From the NCBI GenBank assembly GCA_036666555.1, contig JAVWVS010000014.1, positions 1 to 57,719 on the forward strand: a stretch of 57,719 nt of DNA. Reading direction: 5' to 3'. This document shows, piece by piece, positions 25,020-33,999 of the stretch; positions within the stretch are counted from its first letter, which is position 1; every line of letters starts with the position of its first letter. The translations under genes were made by a program, and so were the position numbers. The notes beneath the pieces were generated by a model that saw only the letters and a list, made by a program, of their open reading frames with translations, was not told where the DNA came from and made no database searches. Source of the stretch: UMGS1251 sp036666555. Lineage in GTDB: Bacteria > Bacillota > Clostridia > Lachnospirales > Lachnospiraceae.

Positions 25020-28000
25020 CTATAAACTAACTTCTTCTTTTAAAGTAAAAGAGTAAATAATTTTCTCTTTTACCGGTTTACCAGTCAATTGCTCTAGTGC
25101 ACGGGCATAATATTCTAATTGCTTATGGTATTTTTCAGAAAGTTGGAAGCCATTTTTCACTTGATCTGTTTTGTAATCTGCAACCACCAGTTGGCCATCT
25201 TCTTCAAAATAAGCATCCACAATTCCCTGAATCAAGATGATTTCTTCTCCGGTTTCCCCTGCATACAGCTCTTTGGCATCCACACCTAGAACAAACGGCT
25301 GCTCTTTGTAGCATTGTTTTTTCACTGCCGCTTTTTGCATTCGTATACCCAGTTGACTGTGAAAAAACTCCAGCATATCATCCGTAGAAATAGCGTCTTT
25401 CATTGATTGTGACAATTTCCCATTTTCCAAGAAATCTCTGATTTCCAGCTCCAGTGATGCTTTCGTTTCTTTCCGTGTGAAATCGTGCAATTCCAAAAAC
25501 TTATGATAAGCAGTTCCTCTCCCTGCACCTTGTAATTTCTCTTCCCCTTGCAAAAATTTAGGTAACAATGGCACCACTTCGGGCTCTTCGTAGACCATCT
25601 CTCCTGTTTCTTCCATATATTCCCGTTTTTTCAATTCCGAGACCGTAAATTTTAGTTTCATATCACGTGCCATCGGATAAGGGTATTCATAGCTAAATTG
25701 CTCTTGCATGGATTGTTTCATTTTTTCATCGTAGATTTTCGTAGTATCCCATTGTTCTAGCTGTACACGGCTGATCACACTTTGCATTTCTTTAAAAACC
25801 TGGGTATCTGCAATGTCCCACCTTTGGATTTCTCTGCAGGAAATGGGTACTTCTTCTTGATATAAAGGGTTGGTAAAGGGAACTTCAATTTCATATTTTG
25901 CCAATAGTTCCCCAAAAGAACCATGCCGAATGAGTGCCGGAATAATCCAGTCATAATAGCAATTTGCCTTGGTCAAACGGCTAAAGGTCAATGGTATTTC
26001 CTTTTGTAATCGCACGCTTTCATATTCGATCAGCTTCTGCGATACATTTTTCATAGTACCTACCATAATCAGCTTTTCTTTTGCTCTTGTCAGTGCCACA
26101 TAGAGCACCCTTAACTCCTCACCTCTGTTTTCATTCAGTACTTCCTGTTTCATTACCTTCTTTAAAAAAGTAGGTGCTTTCGTTCTTCTCTTTAAATCAA
26201 TAGCGTCCATTCCCATTCCCAGCTCCGGATGAATCAGCATACTTCCTTTCCCATCCTGGGTATTGAATTTCTGGCTCATTCCAGTTGCAAAGACAATGGG
26301 AAATTCCAATCCTTTGCTCTTATGAATACTCATAATTCGCACCGTATTCGCCTGTTCTTCTACAATATTTGCTTCTCCGTAATCAATATTGTATACCTGC
26401 AATTGTTCCATATAGCGTACGAAATTAAACAATCCTTTATAACTGGTTGTCTCAAATGCTTTTGCTTTTTCCAATAACATATCTAAATTGGCTTTTCGTT
26501 GTGCGCCTCCCGGCATCCCTCTGGCATAATCGCCATAACCGGTCTCGGAAAGGATTTGGTATAACAATTGATGAATTGCCGTATAAGGAACCCTCTTACG
26601 AAATTGTTCCATCTGCACTAAAAACTTTTGCAGCCTTTGAGCTAACGTTCTATGTTCACCTTCCTTTACATATTTGGGCACTGCTTCAAAAAATGGGATT
26701 TTGGGGAACGCCGTTCTAATCTGGGCCAACTCCTGACTGGTAAATTTGCCAATGGGCGAAGTCATAATGGCTGTTAACGGAAAATCTTGTTTTTGATTAT
26801 CCAATACACGAAGATAATCCAATACCATTTTTATTTCCTGTGTCTGAAAATAGCCTTCCTTCGTTCCTGTAAATGCCGGTATTCCCTCCCTGTTTAAAAC
26901 GGTCGCAAACACATCACTCCAACCCTTTAAATTTCTCAATAAAATCACAATATCGCCATATCTGGCCGGACGATAGGTACCGGTCTCTTTTTCTCGCACC
27001 ATCTGCTTGCCTACCAGCTCTTCAATTCTGCCGGCGATTGCCATTGCTTCCTGTTCTCGTTGAGTCATTTCCGGAAATTCATCACCCTGAGTCTCCATAT
27101 TTACGAGTAGCACTTCCGTTTCCATATCCGGATGGTCTTCGTAATCCGCCCCTGCATAAAGTGCTGCATTGGCATCATAAGTAATTCCCCCCAGTGATTT
27201 TGTCATCAACTGGCGAAAAAGAAAGTTAACCCCTTTGAGGACTCCTTCTCGACTGCGGAAATTTTTGTGCAGATCAATCCTTTGTTGAGCACTGTCCTCC
27301 TGGCTATAAGTATTGAATTTTTCCATAAATAATTCCGGTCTCGACAATCGGAATCGATAAATGCTTTGTTTCACATCTCCTACCATGAAAATATTATGAA
27401 TTCCTTGGGATTCTTTGGATACACTGGTTAAAATTGCCTCTTGTATCAGATTACTGTCCTGATACTCATCAATCATAACCTCTTGAAACATCTCCTGGTA
27501 CTCTTTTGCCACCGAAGAAGGCACTTTGATTCCCTCCTCTTCCCGGGTGAGTATCCGTAAGGCAAATTGTTCCATATCCCCAAAATCAATGACGTTCTTT
27601 TCTCTTTTTTTTGCAGCTAGCCGATCTGCAAATTCCTGTACCAAACCGGTTAACACGCCTACCGATTCCTTACAGCTTTGGATATCTTTCAAAAGTTCTT
27701 CCGGTGCTTGATAAAAATAGGCTTCTTTCAATTCACCCATCACCTTTTTTACTTCTTGACGAATTGCCTTTACCAGCTCGGTCTTTTTTTCGCTTACCCC
27801 CTGATCTCGATTGGATGCAAGTCGTTCCCATTTTGCATTGGATACCACTTGATACATGGTTGCCAAGGTATTCTCTTGTTCCAGTTTTTGTACGGTCGCC
27901 CAATCACTTTGAAGTGCTGATGCATACATATAAGGGCCTTCTGCTTCTTGACATATTTCCAGTCCTTCTTCCAGCAACACCCCCATATCTTTGGCATACT

Positions 28001-28664
28001 GATGTACTCTACTTTTTGCCAGTACAACTGCTTCCATCTGTTCTAATGTTGATAAGTCGGTGACTTCATAGACATCTGCACACTGGGAAAGCCATTGTAA
28101 GGGATCTGGATAGCTTCTGGAAAATTCAAAAAGACGTAGAATCAGCTCTTCTATCTGCCGGTCATCTTTTCCTGTTGCAAAACATTCTATAAATTCCAAA
28201 AATGCCAAACTTCCTTCCTCATAATGGAGTTCCAGCACCTCTTGCACCACATCGTGCTTTAATAATTTCAGTTCTCCTTCTTCTGCAATGCGAAAAGCCG
28301 GATCTAAATCAATGGTATGAAAATGTTCTCGAATCACTGATAAACAAAAGCTGTGAATGGTGGTGATCCGTGCATTGTAAATCAAGGTCGCCTGCTTTTG
28401 CAGATGAATGTCATCCGGAAACTCCTCTAATTTTTTTTCTATCCCATCTCGGATTCGTTCTTTCATCTCCGCAGCAGCTGCTTCGGTATAGGTAACAACC
28501 AATAGTCGGTCAATGTCTGTTGGAGGTACATCTTGGGTCAGCATTGTGATAATCCGCTCCACCAATACAGCTGTCTTTCCGGAACCTGCCGCCGCAGAAA
28601 CCAAAATATTTCGATTTCTTAATGCAATCACTTGCTGCTGTTCTTTCGTCCATGTGACTCCCAT
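25020..28664 (-). CDS. addA: ATP-dependent helicase/nuclease AddA
   Basis: 1214 residues, the usual AddA length. The UvrD-type helicase begins with the Q-motif WTKEQQQVI and Walker A SAAAGSGKTAVLVERI (about 22-38), then the DEYQDSN Walker B and later helicase motifs VRIMSIHKSKGLEFP and LRVLYVALTRAKEKL. The C-terminal RecB-type nuclease keeps GRGTAYHKFLE and VADYKTDQ (about 1155-1170). With AddB it resects double-strand ends and loads RecA, replacing RecBCD. It starts one base after the addB stop. No terminator follows, so read-through into the DUF5685 operon is possible. Confidence 0.97.
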   Translation of the reverse strand: MGVTWTKEQQQVIALRNRNILVSAAAGSGKTAVLVERIITMLTQDVPPTDIDRLLVVTYTEAAAAEMKERIRDGIEKKLEEFPDDIHLQKQATLIYNARITTIHSFCLSVIREHFHTIDLDPAFRIAEEGELKLLKHDVVQEVLELHYEEGSLAFLEFIECFATGKDDRQIEELILRLFEFSRSYPDPLQWLSQCADVYEVTDLSTLEQMEAVVLAKSRVHQYAKDMGVLLEEGLEICQEAEGPYMYASALQSDWATVQKLEQENTLATMYQVVSNAKWERLASNRDQGVSEKKTELVKAIRQEVKKVMGELKEAYFYQAPEELLKDIQSCKESVGVLTGLVQEFADRLAAKKREKNVIDFGDMEQFALRILTREEEGIKVPSSVAKEYQEMFQEVMIDEYQDSNLIQEAILTSVSKESQGIHNIFMVGDVKQSIYRFRLSRPELFMEKFNTYSQEDSAQQRIDLHKNFRSREGVLKGVNFLFRQLMTKSLGGITYDANAALYAGADYEDHPDMETEVLLVNMETQGDEFPEMTQREQEAMAIAGRIEELVGKQMVREKETGTYRPARYGDIVILLRNLKGWSDVFATVLNREGIPAFTGTKEGYFQTQEIKMVLDYLRVLDNQKQDFPLTAIMTSPIGKFTSQELAQIRTAFPKIPFFEAVPKYVKEGEHRTLAQRLQKFLVQMEQFRKRVPYTAIHQLLYQILSETGYGDYARGMPGGAQRKANLDMLLEKAKAFETTSYKGLFNFVRYMEQLQVYNIDYGEANIVEEQANTVRIMSIHKSKGLEFPIVFATGMSQKFNTQDGKGSMLIHPELGMGMDAIDLKRRTKAPTFLKKVMKQEVLNENRGEELRVLYVALTRAKEKLIMVGTMKNVSQKLIEYESVRLQKEIPLTFSRLTKANCYYDWIIPALIRHGSFGELLAKYEIEVPFTNPLYQEEVPISCREIQRWDIADTQVFKEMQSVISRVQLEQWDTTKIYDEKMKQSMQEQFSYEYPYPMARDMKLKFTVSELKKREYMEETGEMVYEEPEVVPLLPKFLQGEEKLQGAGRGTAYHKFLELHDFTRKETKASLELEIRDFLENGKLSQSMKDAISTDDMLEFFHSQLGIRMQKAAVKKQCYKEQPFVLGVDAKELYAGETGEEIILIQGIVDAYFEEDGQLVVADYKTDQVKNGFQLSEKYHKQLEYYARALEQLTGKPVKEKIIYSFTLKEEVSL

Positions 28665-28665
28665 G

Positions 28666-31600
28666 TTATTGTACCTCCTCTCTCATTTTTCTTAACACTT
28701 CTTCTTGTTCCAGTTTGGGAAGCTGGCGATATTCATACCCATTGATTTTTTCATCAAATCTGCAGATTCCTTTGTAATTGCAATAATCGCATCCGGTCTT
28801 CTCACCCAGTTCATAAGGAGAAACGGATACTTTCCCATCCAACATCTCCTGATTTTTATTTTCCACAATTTTTTCTACATACTGTGACATGACCTGAAAG
28901 TCTTCTTCTCTTGCTATTTTAGAATTTTTCGATAAGCTTTCATTCTTATTTCGTCCTACTGGAATCACGCTGGAACTTCCTGCCAGCTCTCGATCCAAAT
29001 GACGAATCACATTTTCATCTGCATTCACCAGACCATCTAATTTCAGTTCCGCCAGAATGGCTTCCTGCAATTTTTCTTCATCAAATTCTTTTCCCACAAT
29101 GGGGTCTTTCATCTGATAATAAAAAATCCCTGCAGGAATCACTTTTTTATCCGGATATCGCTTTTGTTCTAATTCCATGGCCGCATTTAAATACACTACC
29201 AGCTGCAACTGCAGTCCATGGTAAAGTGCCGTCATGTCAAATGCTTTGGAACCGGTTTTGTAATCCATGATTTTCACATATACCCGTTCCGATTCTTCGC
29301 AGATATCAATGCGGTCAATCTTTCCACTGCCAAAGTTCACTTCATAACTGTCCGGTGTGAAATCACCTCGTTCCAGTTGTTTTGTTAAAGCCCATACCGT
29401 TCGATTCATCATGCGCTTAATCCTTGTAATCATATACGCATTTCTAGACGAACTGTATAGTACTGAATTCCCATAATCTGTAATGCTTTCTTCCACGCTT
29501 TCTTCTACATAAGTGTTTTTTTGTTCCTCCGGAAGTGTTATCCACTGCTCCCCTTTTTCTTCCACTTTCTTAGAAAAGCGTTCCATCGCACTATGAAAGA
29601 TATTACCCAGATCCAAAGGACGGAATTCGTACTCTTGTCGTGTTTGAAGTCCCAGACCATAAGTAAGAAAATGGGCATAAGGACAAGTTGCAAAAGTTTC
29701 CATTCTCGTTACACTTGGTTTTTTTAATGCTTCGTACAATTGCTTCGCCGCCTGCTTCGTCAGCTCATCTTCCTGCTTTTCACAAAACCCTGCATCCAGA
29801 AGTATCTCCATGTTGGTATCCCAATCCGGATTCTTTCGATACCAAGTGTAAAGCTCTTCCCATTCGGATTCTGGTTCTTCCTTTCCCAAAAGCCAATCTC
29901 TCAAACCGTCTGCTACATATGAAATTCCTACTCTGGGTGTAAGTTCTCGTTCCGAAAGCATCCGTTGCTCTTCCCTTTTCACAGAAATACCCGGATATAG
30001 CTTTTTGATGTTGGATATCAGATACGCCGGACGCAGACTTTTCCCTGCTGCAGAAACTTCTGCATACGACAAATACAGTTTTTGGGTAGGTTTCGTCATA
30101 TGTAAATACAAATAAAATTTTTGAATATAAGCTTCTTCTTTTGCTCCCGGAGCCAGCTCAATATGACTCTCTTTGAGCATTTCCCGATCCCGTTCCGTAA
30201 GTAGTCCATTGGTACCTAGTTTTCCCGGAATATAAGTATCATTTAGCCCCACCATAAAAACTACCTTCACTTGTTTTAACCTGGTTCGTTCGATATCTCC
30301 TACTACCACTTGATCAAGGCTTGGCGGAATGACTCCTATTTTCGCCTCTTCCAACCCTGCATCCAATAACTCCCCATATTCTTTTAGTGGAATGTATTCC
30401 TCTCCTAACAGTTCCACTAACTTGTCAAGCAAATCAATAACGACACGATAAACCTGGGCATATTCCTTTGCTAAGGTCCATTCCCCACATTCTTGAAACT
30501 GCAATTCCTGTTCTTTTACTTTTTGTTGCAGCCCTTCTTGTGCTAAAAACTCATAGAGTGCTCTTGAGATATCCAATACGGTCTTCTTTTTCTGTTTGAA
30601 CGTCTTGGTCAAGTGATCTATGGTTTCCACAAATCTGTATCGTATATGGTTCAATTTTGCAAGTTCGGATTCTTCCATCCTCTTCGTTCTTCGAATCCAT
30701 GGTTCCTGCCATTTTTTATACCCTCGAATACCAAGCGCAAGGACATAATTTTCTAACAGATCAATTTCTTCATAAGTAAATCCGGTCAGTCCTGTTTTTA
30801 AAAAACGAAAGGTGCTTTCGTAAGTATAGTTCTGCTCTATCATAGAAAGAAGACTTCTCACATATTCTACAAAGGAATTCAAAAGTACGCTTCTTTTATA
30901 ATCCATAAATACCGGAATCTCATGTTCTCGAAAAGTTCTATCAATATCCTCTGCGTACACTTGCATATCACTGGTAATCACTGCAATATCCCGGTATTGC
31001 CACCCTCTGGTCCGTACCAACCTTCTGATTTCGCCTGCCACAAATAGAATTTCTTCACTGGGATTTCCGCCACTATGAAGCGTAATGGATTCTTGCTCTT
31101 CTCCATATTTTCCTTTCGAAAATCGAAATAGTTCTGTTTCCAAAAAATCCAACGCCGAATTAGAGCGAAAACGATAGACCGGTTTATCATAAAGTTCTAT
31201 CGGTTCTTCTATGGTTATCTTAGCCTCTTTCGCCACTCGAACCAATCCGGTTGTCATTTGTTTACTCAATGCGAACAGTTGATAGGGATGGGTGCTGACA
31301 AATGGATTCTCTCTGAAATCCATGGTCACAGTCACAATGACCTGTTCACAAATAGAAAGCAGCTTCTGGATCAGCTTCATTTGCACCGGTGTGAATCCGG
31401 TAAATCCATCTAGTGCAATCACACTGCCGGTGACTACAGCAGACTGGTCTACCACTTCTTTCAGCACTTCTAATAATTCTTCTCCAGTGATATATTTCCC
31501 TTGTAAATAGGATTGGAATTCTTCATACAATATCTTTAAATCCTGCATTTTATAATAAAAATTCGTTCCCGATGGAATTTCTTCCAATACCCGATCCATA

Positions 31601-32013
31601 TCGGAAAGGCCAATATCATACTGCGTGAATTCCGAAAGAACGGATTTCACTTCACTAATGTAACCCAGTTTTTTCATATTTCTTCCCAGTGCTGGCAGAC
31701 GTCCTTCATACGCTCCTGCAATTTTACGAAGAATCAAATTTTTTCCCACGTCATCTAGTACCATTCTATCGTTTTGACCCACTTCCTCAAATACCCGGTG
31801 TGCTAATCGTCCAAAACTTAAAACATCTATATTCATAATTCCTTTTTGGGGATGCTGCATCACTAAATCTTTTTGAGTCTGCATGGTAAACTGTTCCGGT
31901 ACCAATACCAGATAATTTTTATCGGGATTCTTTATGGATTCTTCTATGATGGTTTGGTAAAGACGATAGGATTTTCCTGATCCGGAATTTCCGAAGATAA
32001 ATTGTAACGACAT
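28666..32013 (-). CDS. addB: ATP-dependent nuclease subunit AddB
   Basis: 1115 residues. Walker A FGNSGSGKS is at 7-15. The inactive helicase core is followed by a C-terminal nuclease with MDYKTGSKAFD near 910. Four cysteines that bind the structural [4Fe-4S] cluster are in place: FATCPYAHFL near 775 and CDYCNYKGIC near 1080. It partners AddA in recombination repair and recognises Chi-like sites. The start has AAGGAGG in the leader, and a promoter lies at 32061-32089, next to the dapF terminator. Confidence 0.97.
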   Translation of the reverse strand: MSLQFIFGNSGSGKSYRLYQTIIEESIKNPDKNYLVLVPEQFTMQTQKDLVMQHPQKGIMNIDVLSFGRLAHRVFEEVGQNDRMVLDDVGKNLILRKIAGAYEGRLPALGRNMKKLGYISEVKSVLSEFTQYDIGLSDMDRVLEEIPSGTNFYYKMQDLKILYEEFQSYLQGKYITGEELLEVLKEVVDQSAVVTGSVIALDGFTGFTPVQMKLIQKLLSICEQVIVTVTMDFRENPFVSTHPYQLFALSKQMTTGLVRVAKEAKITIEEPIELYDKPVYRFRSNSALDFLETELFRFSKGKYGEEQESITLHSGGNPSEEILFVAGEIRRLVRTRGWQYRDIAVITSDMQVYAEDIDRTFREHEIPVFMDYKRSVLLNSFVEYVRSLLSMIEQNYTYESTFRFLKTGLTGFTYEEIDLLENYVLALGIRGYKKWQEPWIRRTKRMEESELAKLNHIRYRFVETIDHLTKTFKQKKKTVLDISRALYEFLAQEGLQQKVKEQELQFQECGEWTLAKEYAQVYRVVIDLLDKLVELLGEEYIPLKEYGELLDAGLEEAKIGVIPPSLDQVVVGDIERTRLKQVKVVFMVGLNDTYIPGKLGTNGLLTERDREMLKESHIELAPGAKEEAYIQKFYLYLHMTKPTQKLYLSYAEVSAAGKSLRPAYLISNIKKLYPGISVKREEQRMLSERELTPRVGISYVADGLRDWLLGKEEPESEWEELYTWYRKNPDWDTNMEILLDAGFCEKQEDELTKQAAKQLYEALKKPSVTRMETFATCPYAHFLTYGLGLQTRQEYEFRPLDLGNIFHSAMERFSKKVEEKGEQWITLPEEQKNTYVEESVEESITDYGNSVLYSSSRNAYMITRIKRMMNRTVWALTKQLERGDFTPDSYEVNFGSGKIDRIDICEESERVYVKIMDYKTGSKAFDMTALYHGLQLQLVVYLNAAMELEQKRYPDKKVIPAGIFYYQMKDPIVGKEFDEEKLQEAILAELKLDGLVNADENVIRHLDRELAGSSSVIPVGRNKNESLSKNSKIAREEDFQVMSQYVEKIVENKNQEMLDGKVSVSPYELGEKTGCDYCNYKGICRFDEKINGYEYRQLPKLEQEEVLRKMREEVQ

Positions 32014-32060
32014 CTGTTCCTCCTTATACCCACCTATGAGCAGGGTTGTTTTCTTCTTGT

Positions 32061-32089
32061 ATTATAGCAGATACATCCTTTTCAGTCAC
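32061..32089 (-). promoter_or_regulatory. Promoter of addBA (GTGACT-N17-TATAAT)
   Basis: On the minus strand a perfect -10 TATAAT (32061-32066) and a partial -35 GTGACT (32084-32089) have 17-base spacing. The -35 directly abuts the dapF terminator stem. The addB start is about 48 bases downstream. Confidence 0.55.
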
Positions 32090-32129
32090 AAAAACGGTGT
32101 GAAATTCATATAAATTTCACACCGTTTTT
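32090..32129 (-). terminator. Terminator of the dapF-like gene
   Basis: A 17-base perfect stem (32090-32106 with 32113-32129; core acggtgtgaaatt) with a 6-base loop, ending in TTTTT on the minus strand, lies 11 bases after the dapF stop. Confidence 0.88.
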
Positions 32130-32140
32130 TCCCTTTTCCT

Positions 32141-32998
32141 TTATACTCCGCGGATTTTCTCAATAAATTCATTACTTAAGATGATTTTCCCTACATAGAA
32201 TGCATCTCCGGTCAAATACACGTTTCCATCCTCTTCTATCTCTACTTGCAAGTCGCCTCCTGCCATATGCACATTCACACCACTTTTGGTCTTACCTAAA
32301 CGATATGCCACACCTGCAGCTGCACAAGCACTTGTTCCGGAAGCCAACGTATATCCAGCACCTCTTTCATAGATTTCAATTTGAATATTTTCTTCATCCA
32401 GCACCTTTAAAATTTCAGTGTTGATTCGATTGGGAAAACATCTGGCATACTCTGCATATTCCCCTATTTTACACACCAACGGCTTGGAAATTTCTTTTAA
32501 ACTAATGACACAATGAGGATTTCCAATGGACACGCAAGTAACCGGATACAATGTTCTGCCAAATACCATGTCTTCATAAATGACTTCTCTTCTCTCACCG
32601 GTAACCGGGATTTCATCACTCCAAAATGACAATTTCCCCATGGATACCTTTACTCTGCTTCCATTCTCATTTAAATAGGCTACTTCTACCGCTCCATGAG
32701 TGGTGTGAAAAGTAAAATGTCGCTTTTGTACATAGCCGGCATCTTTTAAATATTTTGCAATGATTCTGGCACCGGTACCACTTTGTTCTGTTTCACTTCC
32801 ATCCGGATTCCAGATTCTCACATAAATTCCATCCTCTTTTTGAATCGGTCCTTCTAATATCCCATCGGATCCCATACCAAAATTTCTATCGCATATCATC
32901 TTTACATTTGCCGGTGTTAATTGCAATTCATTTTTATTGGGATCAAACACAAAATAATCATTGCCCAATCCATGATATTTTTCTAAGATTACATCCAC
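32141..32998 (-). CDS. dapF: Diaminopimelate epimerase family protein with both catalytic Cys replaced by Ser
   Basis: 285 residues with the DapF fold along its length: KYHGLGNDYFVFD, CDRNFGMGSDGIL, NPDGSETE, VSIGNPHCV, FPNRINTEI and YERGAGYTLA. DapF normally interconverts LL- and meso-diaminopimelate using two cysteines, one in a CGNG loop and one in an ACGTGAC loop. Here the first loop reads QSGTGAR with Ser73 and the second reads ASGTSAC with Ser220. All other substrate-loop features look intact. It may act on a different substrate, use a changed mechanism, or be a clade-typical variant. It is a single gene with its own extended -10 promoter and terminator and no lysine-pathway neighbours. 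Confidence 0.85.
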   Translation of the reverse strand: MDVILEKYHGLGNDYFVFDPNKNELQLTPANVKMICDRNFGMGSDGILEGPIQKEDGIYVRIWNPDGSETEQSGTGARIIAKYLKDAGYVQKRHFTFHTTHGAVEVAYLNENGSRVKVSMGKLSFWSDEIPVTGERREVIYEDMVFGRTLYPVTCVSIGNPHCVISLKEISKPLVCKIGEYAEYARCFPNRINTEILKVLDEENIQIEIYERGAGYTLASGTSACAAAGVAYRLGKTKSGVNVHMAGGDLQVEIEEDGNVYLTGDAFYVGKIILSNEFIEKIRGV

Positions 32999-33047
32999 AA
33001 TGCATTCCTCCCGATTTCGATTTTTACATACTTCCTTCTATTTATCT

Positions 33048-33060
33048 CTTATTATACCAG
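33048..33060 (-). promoter_or_regulatory. Extended -10 promoter of the dapF-like gene (TGGTATAAT)
   Basis: On the minus strand TGG directly precedes a perfect TATAAT (33051-33056), about 50 bases before the start at 32998. No good -35 is present, consistent with an extended -10 promoter. Confidence 0.55.
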
Positions 33061-33091
33061 GCATTATTTGTTTCTAATATAGAAATAATGC

Positions 33092-33120
33092 TTTTCATAT
33101 TGCAAATCGTGCTTTATAAT
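33092..33120 (+). promoter_or_regulatory. Promoter of the AraC-family regulator (TTTTCA-N17-TATAAT)
   Basis: TTTTCA (33092-33097), 17 bases, then TATAAT (33115-33120), about 48 bases upstream of the ATG at 33169. It diverges from the dapF promoter, with the two -10 elements about 60 bases apart. Confidence 0.55.
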
Positions 33121-33168
33121 AATTCTATACCCCATTACTCTTGAACAACTTCAAAGGAGACTCTACCC

Positions 33169-33999
33169 ATGGACACTTATGAAAAACGTGGATATTTAAA
33201 TAGTGAATTTAAGCTTTTTCATCTGACCGATGAAACCATTGAGCCACTGGATTACCATTACCACGATTTTGACAAAATCACCATTTTTATTAACGGGAAA
33301 GTCACCTACATGATTGAAGGAAAATCTTATGAACTAAAACCTTACGACATCGTGTTGGTCAATCATAATGAGATCCATAAACCAACGATTGACAACTCCG
33401 TTCCTTATGAACGCATCATTGTATATATTTCTCCTAATTTTATTCATGCCTACCAAACCGATCAATATGATTTAAACTTTTGTTTCGCTCGTGCCAAGAA
33501 GGAACATTCCAATGTTCTTCGTATCCATTCCGGTGCCAAACAAACTCTTCTGCATATTATCAAGGAGTTAGAAGTTTCTTTTTCCGATACCGGCTATGCT
33601 ACTACGCTACGCCGTCAACTCCTTTTTCTGGAATTTATGATTCAACTGAATCGTGCTGCTTTTGAGAACCATTTGGAGTTTTTAAATACAGCCACCAGTA
33701 ACGAAAAAGTGATACCCATTATGGAATATATCAACAGTCATCTCACCGAAGACCTGACTATGGATTATCTTTCTGCACACTTTTATATCAGCAAATACTA
33801 TATGATGCGTCTGTTTAAACAAGAAACCGGCTATACCATTGGTAACTATATCAACTACAAGCGCCTATTGCTGGCAAGAGCTCATATTTTAGACGGTGTT
33901 CCCATTACAAATGCCTGTTTTGACTGTGGATTTCATGACTATTCCACCTTTTCCAGAGCTTATAAAAAATTATTTCAAAAATCTCCCCGACAGTCCTAG
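33169..33999 (+). CDS. AraC-family transcriptional regulator with cupin sensor domain
   Basis: 276 residues. The N-terminal AraC-type cupin (about 25-110) has paired histidines in DYHYHDFDKITIFINGKVTYMIEGKSYELKPYDIVLVNHNEIHKP. The C-terminal double HTH (about 180-276) has LTMDYLSAHFYISKYYMMRLFKQETGYTIGNYINYKRL and ACFDCGFHDYSTFSRAYKKLF. It probably binds a small organic ligand such as a sugar or related metabolite and activates transcription. The target is not adjacent in an obvious way. The stop codon overlaps that of convergent hflX through the palindrome CTAG (33996-33999). Confidence 0.93.
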   Translation: MDTYEKRGYLNSEFKLFHLTDETIEPLDYHYHDFDKITIFINGKVTYMIEGKSYELKPYDIVLVNHNEIHKPTIDNSVPYERIIVYISPNFIHAYQTDQYDLNFCFARAKKEHSNVLRIHSGAKQTLLHIIKELEVSFSDTGYATTLRRQLLFLEFMIQLNRAAFENHLEFLNTATSNEKVIPIMEYINSHLTEDLTMDYLSAHFYISKYYMMRLFKQETGYTIGNYINYKRLLLARAHILDGVPITNACFDCGFHDYSTFSRAYKKLFQKSPRQS

